Assembly: GCA_025360645.1 (NCBI GenBank)
Contig: JANYBT010000023.1
Location: forward strand, 1-64,000
Direction: 5' to 3'
Origin: Acidobacteriaceae bacterium
Lineage (GTDB): Bacteria > Acidobacteriota > Terriglobia > Terriglobales > Acidobacteriaceae
DNA: 64,000 nt
Under the pieces are notes generated by a model, which saw nothing but the letters and a program-made list of their open reading frames with translations, had not been told where the DNA came from and ran no database searches. Positions 7,900-17,788 of the stretch are shown here, one piece after another (position 1 is the first letter of the stretch; each line of letters starts with the position of its first letter). A program made the translations under genes and the position numbers.

Positions 7900-9996
7900 A
7901 TGGCACGAACTCCTACAACCCCGGCGCTGGTCGCGGTGGATACCGGCGGCACCTTCACCGATTGCGTTTGGTGGGAGCGCGGAGAACTGCGCGTGCTCAA
8001 AGTGTTCTCGACGCCGGAAGATCCATCGCTGGCCATCGCGCAGGCTCTAGAGCAGATTGCGTCCGGGGCTGCGGACCCTCCTGGCAAAGGTGCGACACGA
8101 GCGACCCAACGTGCCCAGTCAGAGCGCGAACCGGGAGCGCCTGCGCGGCCCGAGAAATCGTGGCCCTCCCTTTTGCACGGCACAACTGTGGGGACGAATG
8201 CCTTGCTGCAGCGGAAGGGAGCGCGGGTGGCCCTGGTCACGACGGCGGGATTCGGAGACGTGGTCGAGATTGGCCGGCAGGCACGGCCGAGGCTCTACGA
8301 CTTGTTCTTCGAGCGGGTTGCGCCGCTAGTTCCGCCCGAACTTCGCTTCGAGGTGCAGGAGCGGGTTGACTCCACGGGAGAGAACCTGCGGACGCCCACT
8401 GCGGACGAGCTCGAGGCATTGGTGGCGGCAGTCAAGGCACAGAAGGCGGAGTCCGTCGCGGTGGCGCTGCTGTTTTCCTTTGCCAATGCGCAGAACGAGC
8501 AGAGGGTGACGGAGCGGCTCGAGGCGCTCGGACTGCCGATTTCTGCATCGCACAAGATTCTGCCGGAGTTTCGCGAGTACGAGCGCACCAGCACGGTGGT
8601 GGTCAACGCTTACTTGCAGCCGCTGATGCGGAGCTACCTGGAAAACCTGGCGCGGCGGGCGGGAGCGGCGGCGCGAATCTTCGTGATGCAATCGAGCGGG
8701 GGCATTACCTCGCTGGCTTCCGCGGCGGAGGAGCCGGTGCGAACAGTGCTTTCGGGCCCAGCGGGCGGAGTGGTTGGGGCCGCGGCCATGGCGAAGCGGA
8801 GCGGCATTGCCCGCCTCATTTCGTTCGACATGGGAGGCACATCCACCGATGTTGCGCTGGTGGATGGCGAGCTGAGCGCGCGGAATCAATCGGAGGTGGC
8901 GGGACTGCCGGTGGCGGTGCCGATGCTCGATATTCACACCGTCGGGGCGGGCGGCGGATCGTTGGCGCGCTTTGATGCGGCGGGCGCGTTGCGAGTGGGT
9001 CCGGAGTCGGCAGGCGCGGATCCTGGTCCTATCTGTTACGGGCGCGGCGAACAGCCCACGGTGACCGACGCCAACTTGTTATTGGGCCGCCTGCAACCGG
9101 ACCGATTCCTGGGCGGTGAATTCCAGCTGGATCTTGGGCGAACGCGGAAACTCACGGAAGCGTGGTTACACAAGCAGAGGTCTGACCTAACCCCGGAGGA
9201 GTTCGCCGCTGGCGTAGTGCGCGTGGTCAACGCCACGATGGAAAAAGCGCTGCGGGTAGTGTCGGTAGAGCGGGGCTATGATCCGCGGGAGTTTGCGCTG
9301 CTGGCGTTCGGCGGAGCGGGCGGGCTCCACGCCTGCGAGCTGGCGCAAGCGATGGGCATCCGGATGGTGATACTGCCGGTATTTCCCGGAGCGCTCTCTG
9401 CCTATGGAATCATGGTCAGCGAGGTGGTGAAGGATTATTCGCGCACGGTTCTGCTGCGCTGCCGCGAACGCGCGCCGATGGCAAAGCTAGGAGCCGAGTT
9501 TGCCGGGTTGGAACGGCAGGCGAAGGTGGCGTTGCGCAATGAAGAGTGGCGGGGAACGGTGCGCTACCGGCGATCGGTGGATGTCCGCTATCGCGGACAG
9601 GGGTATGAACTGAGCGTACCGCTTAGCGGCCGCGTGGTGCAGGAGTTTCACGGCGAACACTTGCGCCGCTACGGGTACAGTCACAGCGGCCGCGAGGTCG
9701 AGTTGGTGACGTTGCGGCTACGAGCCACGGTGAAGCGGCCAGCCACGGAGCGTGCGCAACCGGAACCGTCAGGCCAAGCGAACCCGGCGGCTGGAACGGA
9801 GAAGGCCGGACGCGCTCCCGTTTTCTTCGCGGGGCGAGCCTGGCCCACTGCGATCCTTGCCAGGGAACAACTGCGCGCGATGCAAAAGCACATCGGCCCG
9901 GCCGTCATCACCGAGTACAGCGCGACCACGGTGGTGCCACCGGGCCTGGAGTTCTGGCGCGATCAGGCCGGCAACCTGCGGATCGCGGTGCGGTAG
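7900..9996 (+). CDS. Hydantoinase/oxoprolinase family protein, HyuA-like ATPase subunit
   Basis: ATG 7900 gives 698 residues, the usual HyuA length; the frame extends to TTG 7828 but that part overlaps the membrane protein. The N-terminus ALVAVDTGGTFTDCVWW is the sugar-kinase-like phosphate-binding motif, followed by LHGTTVGTNALLQRKGARVA, VLSGPAGGVVGAAAMA and SFDMGGTSTDVALVDGE. The family makes the ATP-dependent subunit of N-methylhydantoinase, acetone carboxylase-like and 5-oxoprolinase enzymes, normally with a HyuB partner. No HyuB is present in the window. Residues about 70-95 hold an unusual polar, Ala/Arg-rich insertion. Cytosolic; the substrate is unknown. Confidence 0.85.
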   Translation: MARTPTTPALVAVDTGGTFTDCVWWERGELRVLKVFSTPEDPSLAIAQALEQIASGAADPPGKGATRATQRAQSEREPGAPARPEKSWPSLLHGTTVGTNALLQRKGARVALVTTAGFGDVVEIGRQARPRLYDLFFERVAPLVPPELRFEVQERVDSTGENLRTPTADELEALVAAVKAQKAESVAVALLFSFANAQNEQRVTERLEALGLPISASHKILPEFREYERTSTVVVNAYLQPLMRSYLENLARRAGAAARIFVMQSSGGITSLASAAEEPVRTVLSGPAGGVVGAAAMAKRSGIARLISFDMGGTSTDVALVDGELSARNQSEVAGLPVAVPMLDIHTVGAGGGSLARFDAAGALRVGPESAGADPGPICYGRGEQPTVTDANLLLGRLQPDRFLGGEFQLDLGRTRKLTEAWLHKQRSDLTPEEFAAGVVRVVNATMEKALRVVSVERGYDPREFALLAFGGAGGLHACELAQAMGIRMVILPVFPGALSAYGIMVSEVVKDYSRTVLLRCRERAPMAKLGAEFAGLERQAKVALRNEEWRGTVRYRRSVDVRYRGQGYELSVPLSGRVVQEFHGEHLRRYGYSHSGREVELVTLRLRATVKRPATERAQPEPSGQANPAAGTEKAGRAPVFFAGRAWPTAILAREQLRAMQKHIGPAVITEYSATTVVPPGLEFWRDQAGNLRIAVR

Positions 9997-10004
9997 CGCC
10001 TCGA

Positions 10005-10445
10005 TCAGGCGAACTGGCTCCAACTTACTCCCGGGGGCAGCTGCTGGCGACCACTCTTGGCATCCGCCAAATCCGTTTGGATCTGCTTCTGGATGTTTTG
10101 GATAGCGGCAAACGCCTTGTGTGCCGCAGCCTTGTCGCCCGCCTGAATCGCGGACTTGAGGTCTGCCAGGTGGTGCTTCCGGGTGCTGAAATCGGTCTTC
10201 ACCTGGCTGATGTCGCCGTGAAGATCTTTCAAGCCGGCTTGCTCGGTCTTGATTTGATCGTTCAGTTTCTGGATCGCGTCCATCTCCTGTTTGCTGCCTG
10301 CAACGTTGCCAGATTGAATGTCTTGCTGGAGCTGCTTCATGTCGGCGCAGCGCTGGTGCATGTGACCGTGCAACTGTTGGGTGGCGTGGCTGACAGCATT
10401 GGAGAGACGCTCGGCTACGTTGGCTGGATTCAATGAGATTTGCAT
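10005..10445 (-). CDS. Coiled-coil protein of unknown function
   Basis: ATG 10445 follows GGAAAGGAACTT, a good ribosome site, giving 146 residues; the frame extends upstream to 10562 but without support. The protein is almost entirely charged helix: AERLSNAVSHATQQLHGHMH, MDAIQKLNDQIKTEQAGLKD, SQVKTDFSTRKHHLADLKSA, ending LPPGVSWSQFA. It has no signal peptide or membrane segment. The heptad pattern predicts a coiled coil or helical bundle. It is convergent with the hydantoinase gene (8 bases between stops) and divergent from the TPR gene. Confidence 0.6.
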   Translation of the reverse strand: MQISLNPANVAERLSNAVSHATQQLHGHMHQRCADMKQLQQDIQSGNVAGSKQEMDAIQKLNDQIKTEQAGLKDLHGDISQVKTDFSTRKHHLADLKSAIQAGDKAAAHKAFAAIQNIQKQIQTDLADAKSGRQQLPPGVSWSQFA

Positions 10446-10620
10446 AAGTTCCTTTCCGCGACGCCGGTGTCGATGCGGCGTTCCAGCACGGAGATCGGCA
10501 AGTGGAGTACCGAAGCTTAGTACAATGGCGGCAGCGCGAAGCACTTTGGGAGGATGCGGCAAAGGAGCGCGGATTCAGACGTTTCAATGTGCTTTCAGCG
10601 GGCCCGAGCGCATCATCGTC

Positions 10621-11709
10621 ATGCACTGTACGAAAGCCATTCCGCGAAGGCCGTCCGGCTGGGCAAGAGTTGCCGGGCGCTGGGCAGAATACGCAGTGGG
10701 GATGGGCTTCCTGCTGCTATCCGCGGCGCTGGCGCAACCCGCACCGGCCAACGTCCCCGCGCTGGTTCGTCGCGCGCAGGCGGCTATGGAGGTGGGCGAC
10801 TTCACCCGCGCGGTGCAAAATCTGGAGCGGGCGCAACAGCTTTCGCCTCAGGATGCGGCCATCGCGCGAGATCTGATGCGAGGCTATCTGCAGGCAGGAC
10901 AAACCCAAGCGGCGATGGCTTTCGGCAATCAGGCGGCCTCGCGCTTCCCGCAGAGTGCGGGAGTGCACCACTATCTTGGGTTGGCCTATTTCAAATCCGG
11001 GCAATTGGCGGCAGCCGCGCGCGAACTGCAACGGGCCAAAGAACTGGATGCACAGGACGGCGATATCCGCTTTGATCTGGGGCTGGTCCGGTTGAGCCAA
11101 TCAGACTATGCCAGCGCCGCGATAGAACTGGAGACAGTGGTCAAAAAGCAGGCTGGCAACGCACTGTCGCATGTGTTGCTGGGGCGAGCGTATATGAACA
11201 CTAACCGAACGCTGGAGGCGGTGGAGCAGTTCAAAGCTGCGTTGAAGCTGGATCCCGCGCTTCCGTTGGGGCACTATCATCTGGGCTTCGCGTACCAGGC
11301 GCTGGGACGAACCCCAGAAGCGATCGCAGAATATCAGGCGGAGGCGCCGCGTGCAGCCGGCAATTCGGAACTCCGCTATCAACTCGGCCACTGCCTGCTG
11401 GAGTCAGGTGATTGGAAGAGTGCGATTGAGCAACTGACGAAGGCGACCGAGCTAAATCCGGAGAACCCGTCGGCTTTTTATGATTTGGGCAAAGCAGCTT
11501 TGCTGTTGGGCGATGCGCGGGCCTCTGAGGCGCCGTTGCGGCGGGCGGCAGAGCTGAAACCCACGGACCCGAGCGCGCACTATCAATTGGCGCGGGCGCT
11601 GCAGAAACTGGGACGCAACGACGAGGCGGAGCGGGAGAGGCAACGCTTTGCCGAGCTGAAAAAGATGCATCCCGCGGAAGCTGGAATGGCAACCTCGCGA
11701 GACCAATAA
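10621..11709 (+). CDS. Exported TPR-repeat protein
   Basis: ATG 10621 gives 362 residues; the frame continues upstream to 10381 but there overlaps the opposite gene, so I reject the longer form. A membrane or signal segment, YAVGMGFLLLSAALAQPAPA (about 25-44), is followed by eight or more TPR units, for example SGQLAAAARELQRAKELDAQ, LEAVEQFKAALKLDPALPLG and WKSAIEQLTKATELNPENPS. TPR proteins are scaffolds for protein contacts. The FG-GAP gene starts 5 bases after its stop, so the two form an operon and probably act together in the periplasm. Confidence 0.75.
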   Translation: MHCTKAIPRRPSGWARVAGRWAEYAVGMGFLLLSAALAQPAPANVPALVRRAQAAMEVGDFTRAVQNLERAQQLSPQDAAIARDLMRGYLQAGQTQAAMAFGNQAASRFPQSAGVHHYLGLAYFKSGQLAAAARELQRAKELDAQDGDIRFDLGLVRLSQSDYASAAIELETVVKKQAGNALSHVLLGRAYMNTNRTLEAVEQFKAALKLDPALPLGHYHLGFAYQALGRTPEAIAEYQAEAPRAAGNSELRYQLGHCLLESGDWKSAIEQLTKATELNPENPSAFYDLGKAALLLGDARASEAPLRRAAELKPTDPSAHYQLARALQKLGRNDEAERERQRFAELKKMHPAEAGMATSRDQ

Positions 11710-11714
11710 TCCTT

Positions 11715-13571
11715 ATGAATACAAGCGCCCGGAATTTTCGCTGTGGTTTCGCGCGGTGTTTTTTTCTCGTGGCGATGGTTGTGATGATCGCGGGTACGGC
11801 GATGGCGCAGAAACCCGCGGGCACCCCGAAATCTGCCGCTGCAGAACCGCGGCCCGGCGGCGTCGCATTCCGGTTTGAGGACGTGACGCGCGCCGCCAGC
11901 ATTGACTTCCACCTTACCTGCGGGAGCAGTCCGGAAAAGCGGTACATTCTGGAGACGATGTGCGGCGGCGTGGCGATATTCGACTTTGACAACGACGGTT
12001 GGATGGACATCTACTTCGTCAACGGCTCGACGCTTGAAGACATGCGCGCGGGCAAGTGCCATTCCGGCAAGCTGTATCGCAACAACCATGACGGCACGTT
12101 CAGCGACGTCACTGCCAAGTCGGGGCTCAACCACTGCGGGTGGGGATTTGGCGTGGCGGTTGGCGATTACGACAACGACGGGTGGGAAGACTTATACGTT
12201 ACCTACTTTGACGGCGCGGTGCTCTACCACAACAATCACGACGGAACCTTCACCGACGTTACTGCAAAAACAGGCGTCGGGAATGGCGGACGATGGGGAA
12301 CCAGCGCCGCATTCGGCGACTACGACAACGACGGGCATCTCGACTTATATGTCGCGAACTATGTGAACTTGGATCTGGAGAACCTGCCGGAATTTGGCAA
12401 AGGTCCGTTCTGCCAGTATCGCGGAATTCCGGTGTCGTGCGGGCCGCGCGGGCTGAAAGGCGCGCGGGACCGGCTGTACCACAATAACGGCGACGGCACC
12501 TTCACCGATGTTAGCGAGAAACTGAACATCGATCCAGGTGGATATTACGGGCTGGGCGTGTTGTGGCTCGACTACGACAAAGATGGATGCCTGGATCTGT
12601 ATGTCGCCAACGACTCTTCGCCCAGCCTCCTCTACCACAACAACTGCAAGGGTGGATTCACTGAAGTCGGGATTGAGGCGGGCGTCGCTTACAGCTCGGA
12701 TGGGCGCGAGCAGGCGGGCATGGGCATTGACGCTGCGGACTATAACCGTGACGGTTGGCTCGACATCTTCAAGACGAACTTTTCGGACGACGCCAACAAC
12801 CTCTACCACAACGACGGTAACGGCGAGTTCACCGACTTGGCGGGAGCGGCGGGAGTGGGACCGATCAGCGTGCCCTATCTAGGGTTCGGAGCGAAGTTTC
12901 TGGATCTAGACAACGACGGCTGGAAAGACATCTTTGTGGCCAACGGGCATGTGGATCCACAGGTGGAAGGGCAGAGTTTTGGTGTGGGGTATCCGGAGCG
13001 GCCGTTTCTGTTTCACAACCTGGGCAAGGGGAAGTTCGAGGAAATTGGGACGACGAGTGGGGCGGGGTTCGGTAACCGCTACGTGGGCCGCGGGGCTGCA
13101 GTTGCCGATTTCCGCAATAACGGGCAGCAGGATGTGTTGATGACGGTGCTGGATGGCTCGCCGGTGCTGTTGCGAAATGAGACCAAGAACGCGACGCACT
13201 GGTTGGAGATTCGGACGCGGGGAGTGAAGTCCAACCGCGATGGCTTCGGGGCCAGGGTGGAAGTCACGGCGGGCGGGGTCACCCAGTACGACGAAGTGCG
13301 GGCGAACAGCAGCTTTGAGTCGGCGAGCGATCCGAGATTGCACATCGGTTTGGGAGTGGCGGGAAAAGTGGAGAGAATTGTGGTGAGGTGGCCGTCGGGA
13401 CAAGTGGATCGGATGGGGCCGGAGAATGCCGATCAGGAATTGCTGGTGGAGGAAGGCAAGGGCGTGGTCGAGCGGCGCGGTTCGGGGCTGGACAAGGGGA
13501 CGGAACCGAAACGAAGCCCGCTCGAAGGAAAAAATAAACCCAGAGGGTCGGGTTCTGCCAGCCCGGATTAG
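11715..13571 (+). CDS. Exported FG-GAP / ASPIC-UnbV protein (CRTAC1 family)
   Basis: The 618-residue product has a signal peptide ending VMIAGTAMAQ. It holds at least six calcium-type DxDxDG blades: DFDNDGWMDIYFVNG, YDNDGWEDLYV, YDNDGHLDLYVANY, YDKDGCLDLYVAND, YNRDGWLDIFKTNF and LDNDGWKDIFVANGHV, so an integrin-like beta-propeller. The C-terminal part (about 495-580) is an ASPIC/UnbV domain: VKSNRDGFGARVEV, EVRANSSFESASDPRLHIGL, VRWPSGQVDRM. The tail is Lys/Gly/Pro-rich and disordered. Proteins of this kind are exported and are often encoded beside TPR and TonB-receptor genes in acidobacteria, where they may bind glycans or proteins. Operon with the TPR gene upstream. Confidence 0.85.
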   Translation: MNTSARNFRCGFARCFFLVAMVVMIAGTAMAQKPAGTPKSAAAEPRPGGVAFRFEDVTRAASIDFHLTCGSSPEKRYILETMCGGVAIFDFDNDGWMDIYFVNGSTLEDMRAGKCHSGKLYRNNHDGTFSDVTAKSGLNHCGWGFGVAVGDYDNDGWEDLYVTYFDGAVLYHNNHDGTFTDVTAKTGVGNGGRWGTSAAFGDYDNDGHLDLYVANYVNLDLENLPEFGKGPFCQYRGIPVSCGPRGLKGARDRLYHNNGDGTFTDVSEKLNIDPGGYYGLGVLWLDYDKDGCLDLYVANDSSPSLLYHNNCKGGFTEVGIEAGVAYSSDGREQAGMGIDAADYNRDGWLDIFKTNFSDDANNLYHNDGNGEFTDLAGAAGVGPISVPYLGFGAKFLDLDNDGWKDIFVANGHVDPQVEGQSFGVGYPERPFLFHNLGKGKFEEIGTTSGAGFGNRYVGRGAAVADFRNNGQQDVLMTVLDGSPVLLRNETKNATHWLEIRTRGVKSNRDGFGARVEVTAGGVTQYDEVRANSSFESASDPRLHIGLGVAGKVERIVVRWPSGQVDRMGPENADQELLVEEGKGVVERRGSGLDKGTEPKRSPLEGKNKPRGSGSASPD

Positions 13572-13582
13572 TCACAGATTGT

Positions 13583-13598
13583 TGTGATATTCATCACT
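13583..13598. promoter_or_regulatory. CRP/FNR-family operator-like site
   Basis: TGTGATATTCATCACT has TGTGA, a six-base spacer and TCACT, one base from the CRP consensus TGTGA-N6-TCACA. It lies about 235 bases upstream of the Oar receptor promoter, and just after the stop of the FG-GAP gene. The two other sites in the window (29099, 42134) are perfect matches. Confidence 0.45.
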
Positions 13599-13817
13599 TG
13601 GGCTTGTGACATATCCCATTTCTGGAAGGTGGCGACCTGCCATTTCTCCAGTTCCTCATATTTCCCCCACCCTCCTGGCCCGCCCGATGGCTATTTTAGG
13701 CATTGTTCGCTTTGGTTGCCGGCGTGCCGCGAAGAATCGAATTCCCAAGTGGGGGCTGCTTGTAACGATCTGGTCGCTGCGGGATGAAGAGGGCTCGGCG
13801 TGAGCCAGCCGAAATAC

Positions 13818-13846
13818 TTGACATAGGGATGCGCGGGTAGCACAAT
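13818..13846 (+). promoter_or_regulatory. Sigma-70-type promoter for the Oar-like receptor
   Basis: TTGACA at 13818-13823 and CACAAT at 13841-13846, 17 bases apart. The arrangement is nearly the same as the promoter at 5792. The leader to ATG 13963 would be about 110 bases. Confidence 0.6.
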
Positions 13847-13962
13847 GCTCGACACGTCACTGTAGCGCGTGAGCGGAGTCACAAGGGGTTGTGATTCTGG
13901 TCGAAGCTCACGAACAAGTTCACGATGTTTCAAGGAAGCACCTATCGCAAGAGGGGGAGTCA

Positions 13963-16900
13963 ATGAGAAAACTGCAGTTCTGCCTGGTAGTGTTCTCGAC
14001 GATCGCGGTTCTGGCACTGGGCGCGTGGGCGCAGGTGCAAAATGGCACGTTCACGGGCACCGTTACCGATCCCAGTGGGGCGGCGATCGTCAATGCGCAG
14101 GTGAAGATCACCAATCCGGGGACTGGCCTGGCGGTGAGTGCCACAACCAGCCAGAGCGGTTTCTACTCAGCGAAAGAACTGCCACCGGGCAACTACACCA
14201 TCTCGGTGTCGGCACCGGGCTTCCGCACAGTGAACAATACCGATTTGACTCTGCACACGGGCACGATTGCGCACGTCGATTTCAAGATGCAGATCGGCCA
14301 GACCCGCGAGGTGGTGGAAGTGCAAAGCGAAGCCACAGCGGTAAACGTGGAAGACTCGAGGCTGGGAACCACGGTGGAAGCACACCAGATAGCCAACCTT
14401 CCACTCAACGGTCGCAATATCTATGACTTGATCAAGCTGGCCCCAGGCGCGGTAGACACCCGTAGCGCGGACACCGAAAACGACGGCAGCCCAGGCGGCG
14501 CGGGCACGGTAGTGAATGGAGTGCGGCAGGATTTCAACGGCTTCACCATCAATGGAGTATCGAATAAAGCCCTCAGCGGAGGCGCGGTCAACCAGCCCAT
14601 TGAAGACACGGTGGAAGAGTTCCAGACTCTGACCTTGAACATGTCGGCGCAATACGGGAACAGCGCGGGCGCCATTACCAACGTGGTCACCAAGTCGGGC
14701 ACCAACGCAATCCATGGCAGCGGGTTCGGATTTTTCCGCAACGACTACTTCGATGCCAAGAATTTCTTTGTGAATCACACGGCGCCGACGCCCCAGCCTC
14801 CGGTGCGGTTCAACCAGATTGGCGGCACGCTGAGCGGCCCGATCCTCAAAGACAAACTGTTTTTCCTGTTGGCCTACCAGCACGATCATTTTCTGACCAG
14901 CAATACTCCGGCACCGGTAAACGCGGAGTCGCCGCAGTGGCGGGCGGCGGTAGCGGCGGCCAACCCCGGTTCGGTTTCAGGGCTGCTTTACAGCACCTTT
15001 GCTCCATCCAGCTTGGGTTCGCTCGATGCGAACAATTCAACGCTGACTAAGTACATTGCGAACAACGGGCCAACTGGCAGCGTCTCCGACTACCTATGTC
15101 CAACGTCGGCGTTGTACACCGGTGGCAGCCCATTTTCAACACTTCCGGCAATTTACCAGGCGCAAGCAACCGCGGCAGCGCATCGCATAGCGAATGTAAT
15201 CGGCGTCACCGCCGCAGATCAAACAGCTTGTCCGGGAACCCCGCTGACGCCGCAGACCGGCTTATTTGATCGCAACGCCACTCCCTTTTTGTACGACACC
15301 GTAGCGATCTTTAAATCCCAACAATTGAACAACTTGTTCCAGGGACATGAAGGCTCGCTGCGCCTGGACTACAACCCGAATGAGAAAAACCGGTTTTTCG
15401 TTTCTGGGAACTGGATGCAACGCACAGACGTGTTTGGGCCCGGATTGCCAGCCAGCGCGCGCGGCTTCCTGAACCCAACCCAGGCCAAGTACCCCAACCT
15501 GCAAATCAATTTTGTCCACACTTTCACTCCCAACATTCTGAATGAGTTCCGAGCGGGATATCTGGGCAACATTCTGCTGCAAAAGCCCAGCACGAAGGGT
15601 GTTCCGGAAGTGGCGCTAGACGACGGTTCGCTGGGGTTCGGCTCCTATAGCGGCTATCCGCAGTTCTTCAAGGAGAATGTTTACACCTACAGCGATCTGG
15701 TCTCCATCAGCCATGGCAACCACAGCTTGAAGATCGGTGCGGACGTGCGGCGGAACATCGAGAACAGCGAGTTTGACGTCTCGCGGCCGTCGTACTACTT
15801 CACCGACCAACTGGCGTTCACCGGCGATTTGCCCTACGGAGAAGCGGCAGGGACGGACCCAGGAATCATCTCTGGGCAGTCGAGCCATCTCTCGACCAAC
15901 ATCCGGCACTGGCGGAACGTGGAGTTCGGAGCCTTCTTCCAGGATGACTGGAAGTTCAGCAAGCGGCTAACCCTGAATCTGGGCATGCGCTACGATATTT
16001 TCCAGCGCCACACCGAACTCAACAACCTGGCCACCACCTTCCTTAAGGGGCCGGGAACCAACATCATTGACAACATCACCACCGGCGCGGGCTGGCTGCA
16101 ACAGGCCAATGCACCGCTGGGAACGTCGAGCTGTCCGCTCAATGCCACCAACCTGTCGCAGTCGATTCTTGCCGGGGTGTGCGGGCCGGGCGGTTTTGCC
16201 AAGGCCAAGAGTCTGGGTGCCGGCGACCACAACAACTTTGGCCCCCGCATCGGTTTCGCTTACGACGTGTTCGGCGACGGCAAGATGTCCATCCGCGGCG
16301 GCTACGGGGTTTCGTACGAAGGGACGTTGTATAATCCGCTGTCGAACTCGCGCTGGAACCCGCCGTATTACTCCTTCAACCAGGCATATGACCCATTTGC
16401 AGGCAATGGAAATCAGATCGTGTTCTACGGTCCGCAGAGTGGCGGCGCGGCCAGTTTCACCGGCCCGCCCGACCCCGCCAACGGCCAAGGACCCGGTGCC
16501 AACAGCGTCGGCAACATTCAAGGCTGGTACTCGGGCAACCAAAACCTGGCGGTGCTGACTGGCATAGTGTTGCCGGAAGGCATCCGCGACCCCTACGTGC
16601 ACAACTTCTTTTTCAGCACGCAGCGGGAGTTGGTCAACAAAAGCGTGCTGGAACTCAACTATGTGGGCACGGCTGGGCACAAGCTTTTTCGGGCGGAAGA
16701 CATCAACCGGATTCCGGGAGGACGGTTGCCACTGGGGACCTGCACTACTGACACGTTTCAACGCACTTTATGCAGCCAGTTGAACAGTGCCGATCGTGGC
16801 GACGGACAGCCGGTCAATGCGACCGGACGGCTGAACCCCAACTATGGCACGCTCCGCAACTGGCGCAACGTCGTGAACTCGAACTACCATTCCTTGCAGG

Positions 16901-17718
16901 CTTCCTTCAAGATGCAAGCCTGGCGTGGGATTACCGCTAACGTGGCGTACACCTGGAGCCACTCCATTGACGAAGGCTCGACCTGGCACAGCGGCGCTAC
17001 CACGGCCAACGGAGCCTCGGCGGGTGAGGGCTTCACCACGGATATAACCAAGCCCGGATTGGACCGCGGCAACTCCCTGTTCGATATCCGGCACCGCATC
17101 GTCCTCAATTACGTATGGGAACTGCCTTTCGGCCGCCAGTCCAGCGGCTTCGTCCACAACGTTCTGGGCGGCTGGCAGTGGAACGGGATCGCGTCTTACC
17201 AGACCGGAGCGCACTGGGCGCCGTTCTGTAAGAAGGGCTCCCGCGCGGGGGTTGATTCGACTGGCGCTATCACCAACACCGGTTGTGATTTCAACCTGGA
17301 CGGGGGACGCAATGACCGTCCAAACTCGACGGTTCAGAACGTGAACGCCACGCACGACCAATGGGCCAACGGGTTCGGGCCGCAGTATTCTCTGACTGGG
17401 AACGGAACCTCGGCGGATCCGGGAAACACGGTATTCACCCGTCCCTGCGCGGGCTGCGTCGGCAACCTGGGCAGGAACACTTTTGTCGGACCCGGGCTCT
17501 TCAATGTGGATATGTCGTTGTTCAAGAACTTCAAAGTCACCGAGCGAGTTGGCGTTTCGCTGCGTTGGGAAGTATTCAACGTATTGAACCACACCAACTT
17601 CCAGTTGCCAGGAGCGAACGGATCCACTCACAACCGAGTGACCGATGGGAACTTCGGACAAGCGGGCGGCGCCTTTGATGCCCGGCAACAGCAGTTGGGT
17701 TTAAAGATTAACTTCTAA
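13963..17718 (+). CDS. TonB-dependent receptor, Oar-like, with carboxypeptidase-regulatory-like domain
   Basis: ATG 13963 follows AGGGGGAG and gives 1251 residues; the frame to 13891 lacks a ribosome site. After the signal peptide (ending LGAWAQ) comes a carboxypeptidase-regulatory-like domain (about 25-110: FTGTVTDPSGAAIVNAQVKI, GFYSAKELPPGNYTISV). A plug region follows (VVEVQSEATAVNVEDSR, LPLNGRNIYDLIKLAPGAVD, NVVTKSGTNAIHGSGFGFFR) and then a long outer-membrane barrel ending QQQLGLKINF with the C-terminal Phe expected of barrels. No typical TonB box is obvious. This acidobacterial type is present in many copies per genome and is thought to import large ligands or mediate adhesion; the ligand is unknown. 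It is preceded by its own promoter. Confidence 0.9.
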   Translation: MRKLQFCLVVFSTIAVLALGAWAQVQNGTFTGTVTDPSGAAIVNAQVKITNPGTGLAVSATTSQSGFYSAKELPPGNYTISVSAPGFRTVNNTDLTLHTGTIAHVDFKMQIGQTREVVEVQSEATAVNVEDSRLGTTVEAHQIANLPLNGRNIYDLIKLAPGAVDTRSADTENDGSPGGAGTVVNGVRQDFNGFTINGVSNKALSGGAVNQPIEDTVEEFQTLTLNMSAQYGNSAGAITNVVTKSGTNAIHGSGFGFFRNDYFDAKNFFVNHTAPTPQPPVRFNQIGGTLSGPILKDKLFFLLAYQHDHFLTSNTPAPVNAESPQWRAAVAAANPGSVSGLLYSTFAPSSLGSLDANNSTLTKYIANNGPTGSVSDYLCPTSALYTGGSPFSTLPAIYQAQATAAAHRIANVIGVTAADQTACPGTPLTPQTGLFDRNATPFLYDTVAIFKSQQLNNLFQGHEGSLRLDYNPNEKNRFFVSGNWMQRTDVFGPGLPASARGFLNPTQAKYPNLQINFVHTFTPNILNEFRAGYLGNILLQKPSTKGVPEVALDDGSLGFGSYSGYPQFFKENVYTYSDLVSISHGNHSLKIGADVRRNIENSEFDVSRPSYYFTDQLAFTGDLPYGEAAGTDPGIISGQSSHLSTNIRHWRNVEFGAFFQDDWKFSKRLTLNLGMRYDIFQRHTELNNLATTFLKGPGTNIIDNITTGAGWLQQANAPLGTSSCPLNATNLSQSILAGVCGPGGFAKAKSLGAGDHNNFGPRIGFAYDVFGDGKMSIRGGYGVSYEGTLYNPLSNSRWNPPYYSFNQAYDPFAGNGNQIVFYGPQSGGAASFTGPPDPANGQGPGANSVGNIQGWYSGNQNLAVLTGIVLPEGIRDPYVHNFFFSTQRELVNKSVLELNYVGTAGHKLFRAEDINRIPGGRLPLGTCTTDTFQRTLCSQLNSADRGDGQPVNATGRLNPNYGTLRNWRNVVNSNYHSLQASFKMQAWRGITANVAYTWSHSIDEGSTWHSGATTANGASAGEGFTTDITKPGLDRGNSLFDIRHRIVLNYVWELPFGRQSSGFVHNVLGGWQWNGIASYQTGAHWAPFCKKGSRAGVDSTGAITNTGCDFNLDGGRNDRPNSTVQNVNATHDQWANGFGPQYSLTGNGTSADPGNTVFTRPCAGCVGNLGRNTFVGPGLFNVDMSLFKNFKVTERVGVSLRWEVFNVLNHTNFQLPGANGSTHNRVTDGNFGQAGGAFDARQQQLGLKINF

Positions 17719-17739
17719 CTGTGGGATTCTCGACTCAAG

Positions 17740-17768
17740 GGCCTGGCGAAGGACCGCTAGGCCTTTTT
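17740..17768 (+). terminator. Rho-independent terminator after the Oar-like gene
   Basis: GGCCTGGCG at 17740-17748 pairs with CGCTAGGCC at 17755-17763 (nine pairs, one G-U), loop AAGGAC, followed by TTTTT at 17764-17768. The next gene starts 21 bases later, so some read-through is possible. Confidence 0.85.
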
Positions 17769-17788
17769 CATTTCGTACGAGGAGGTCC

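Larger units (their letters stand above)
13572..13962. other. 391-base intergenic region with CRP-like site and promoter
   Basis: No gene is supported here. The region holds a CRP-type inverted repeat at 13583-13598 and a sigma-70 promoter at 13818-13846, both described separately, and a purine-rich ribosome site AGGGGGAG just before ATG 13963. Confidence 0.5.

Noticed and set aside
10381-10620. N-terminal extension of the TPR gene
   Set aside because: Overlaps the coiled-coil gene on the other strand; ATG 10621 precedes the membrane segment.
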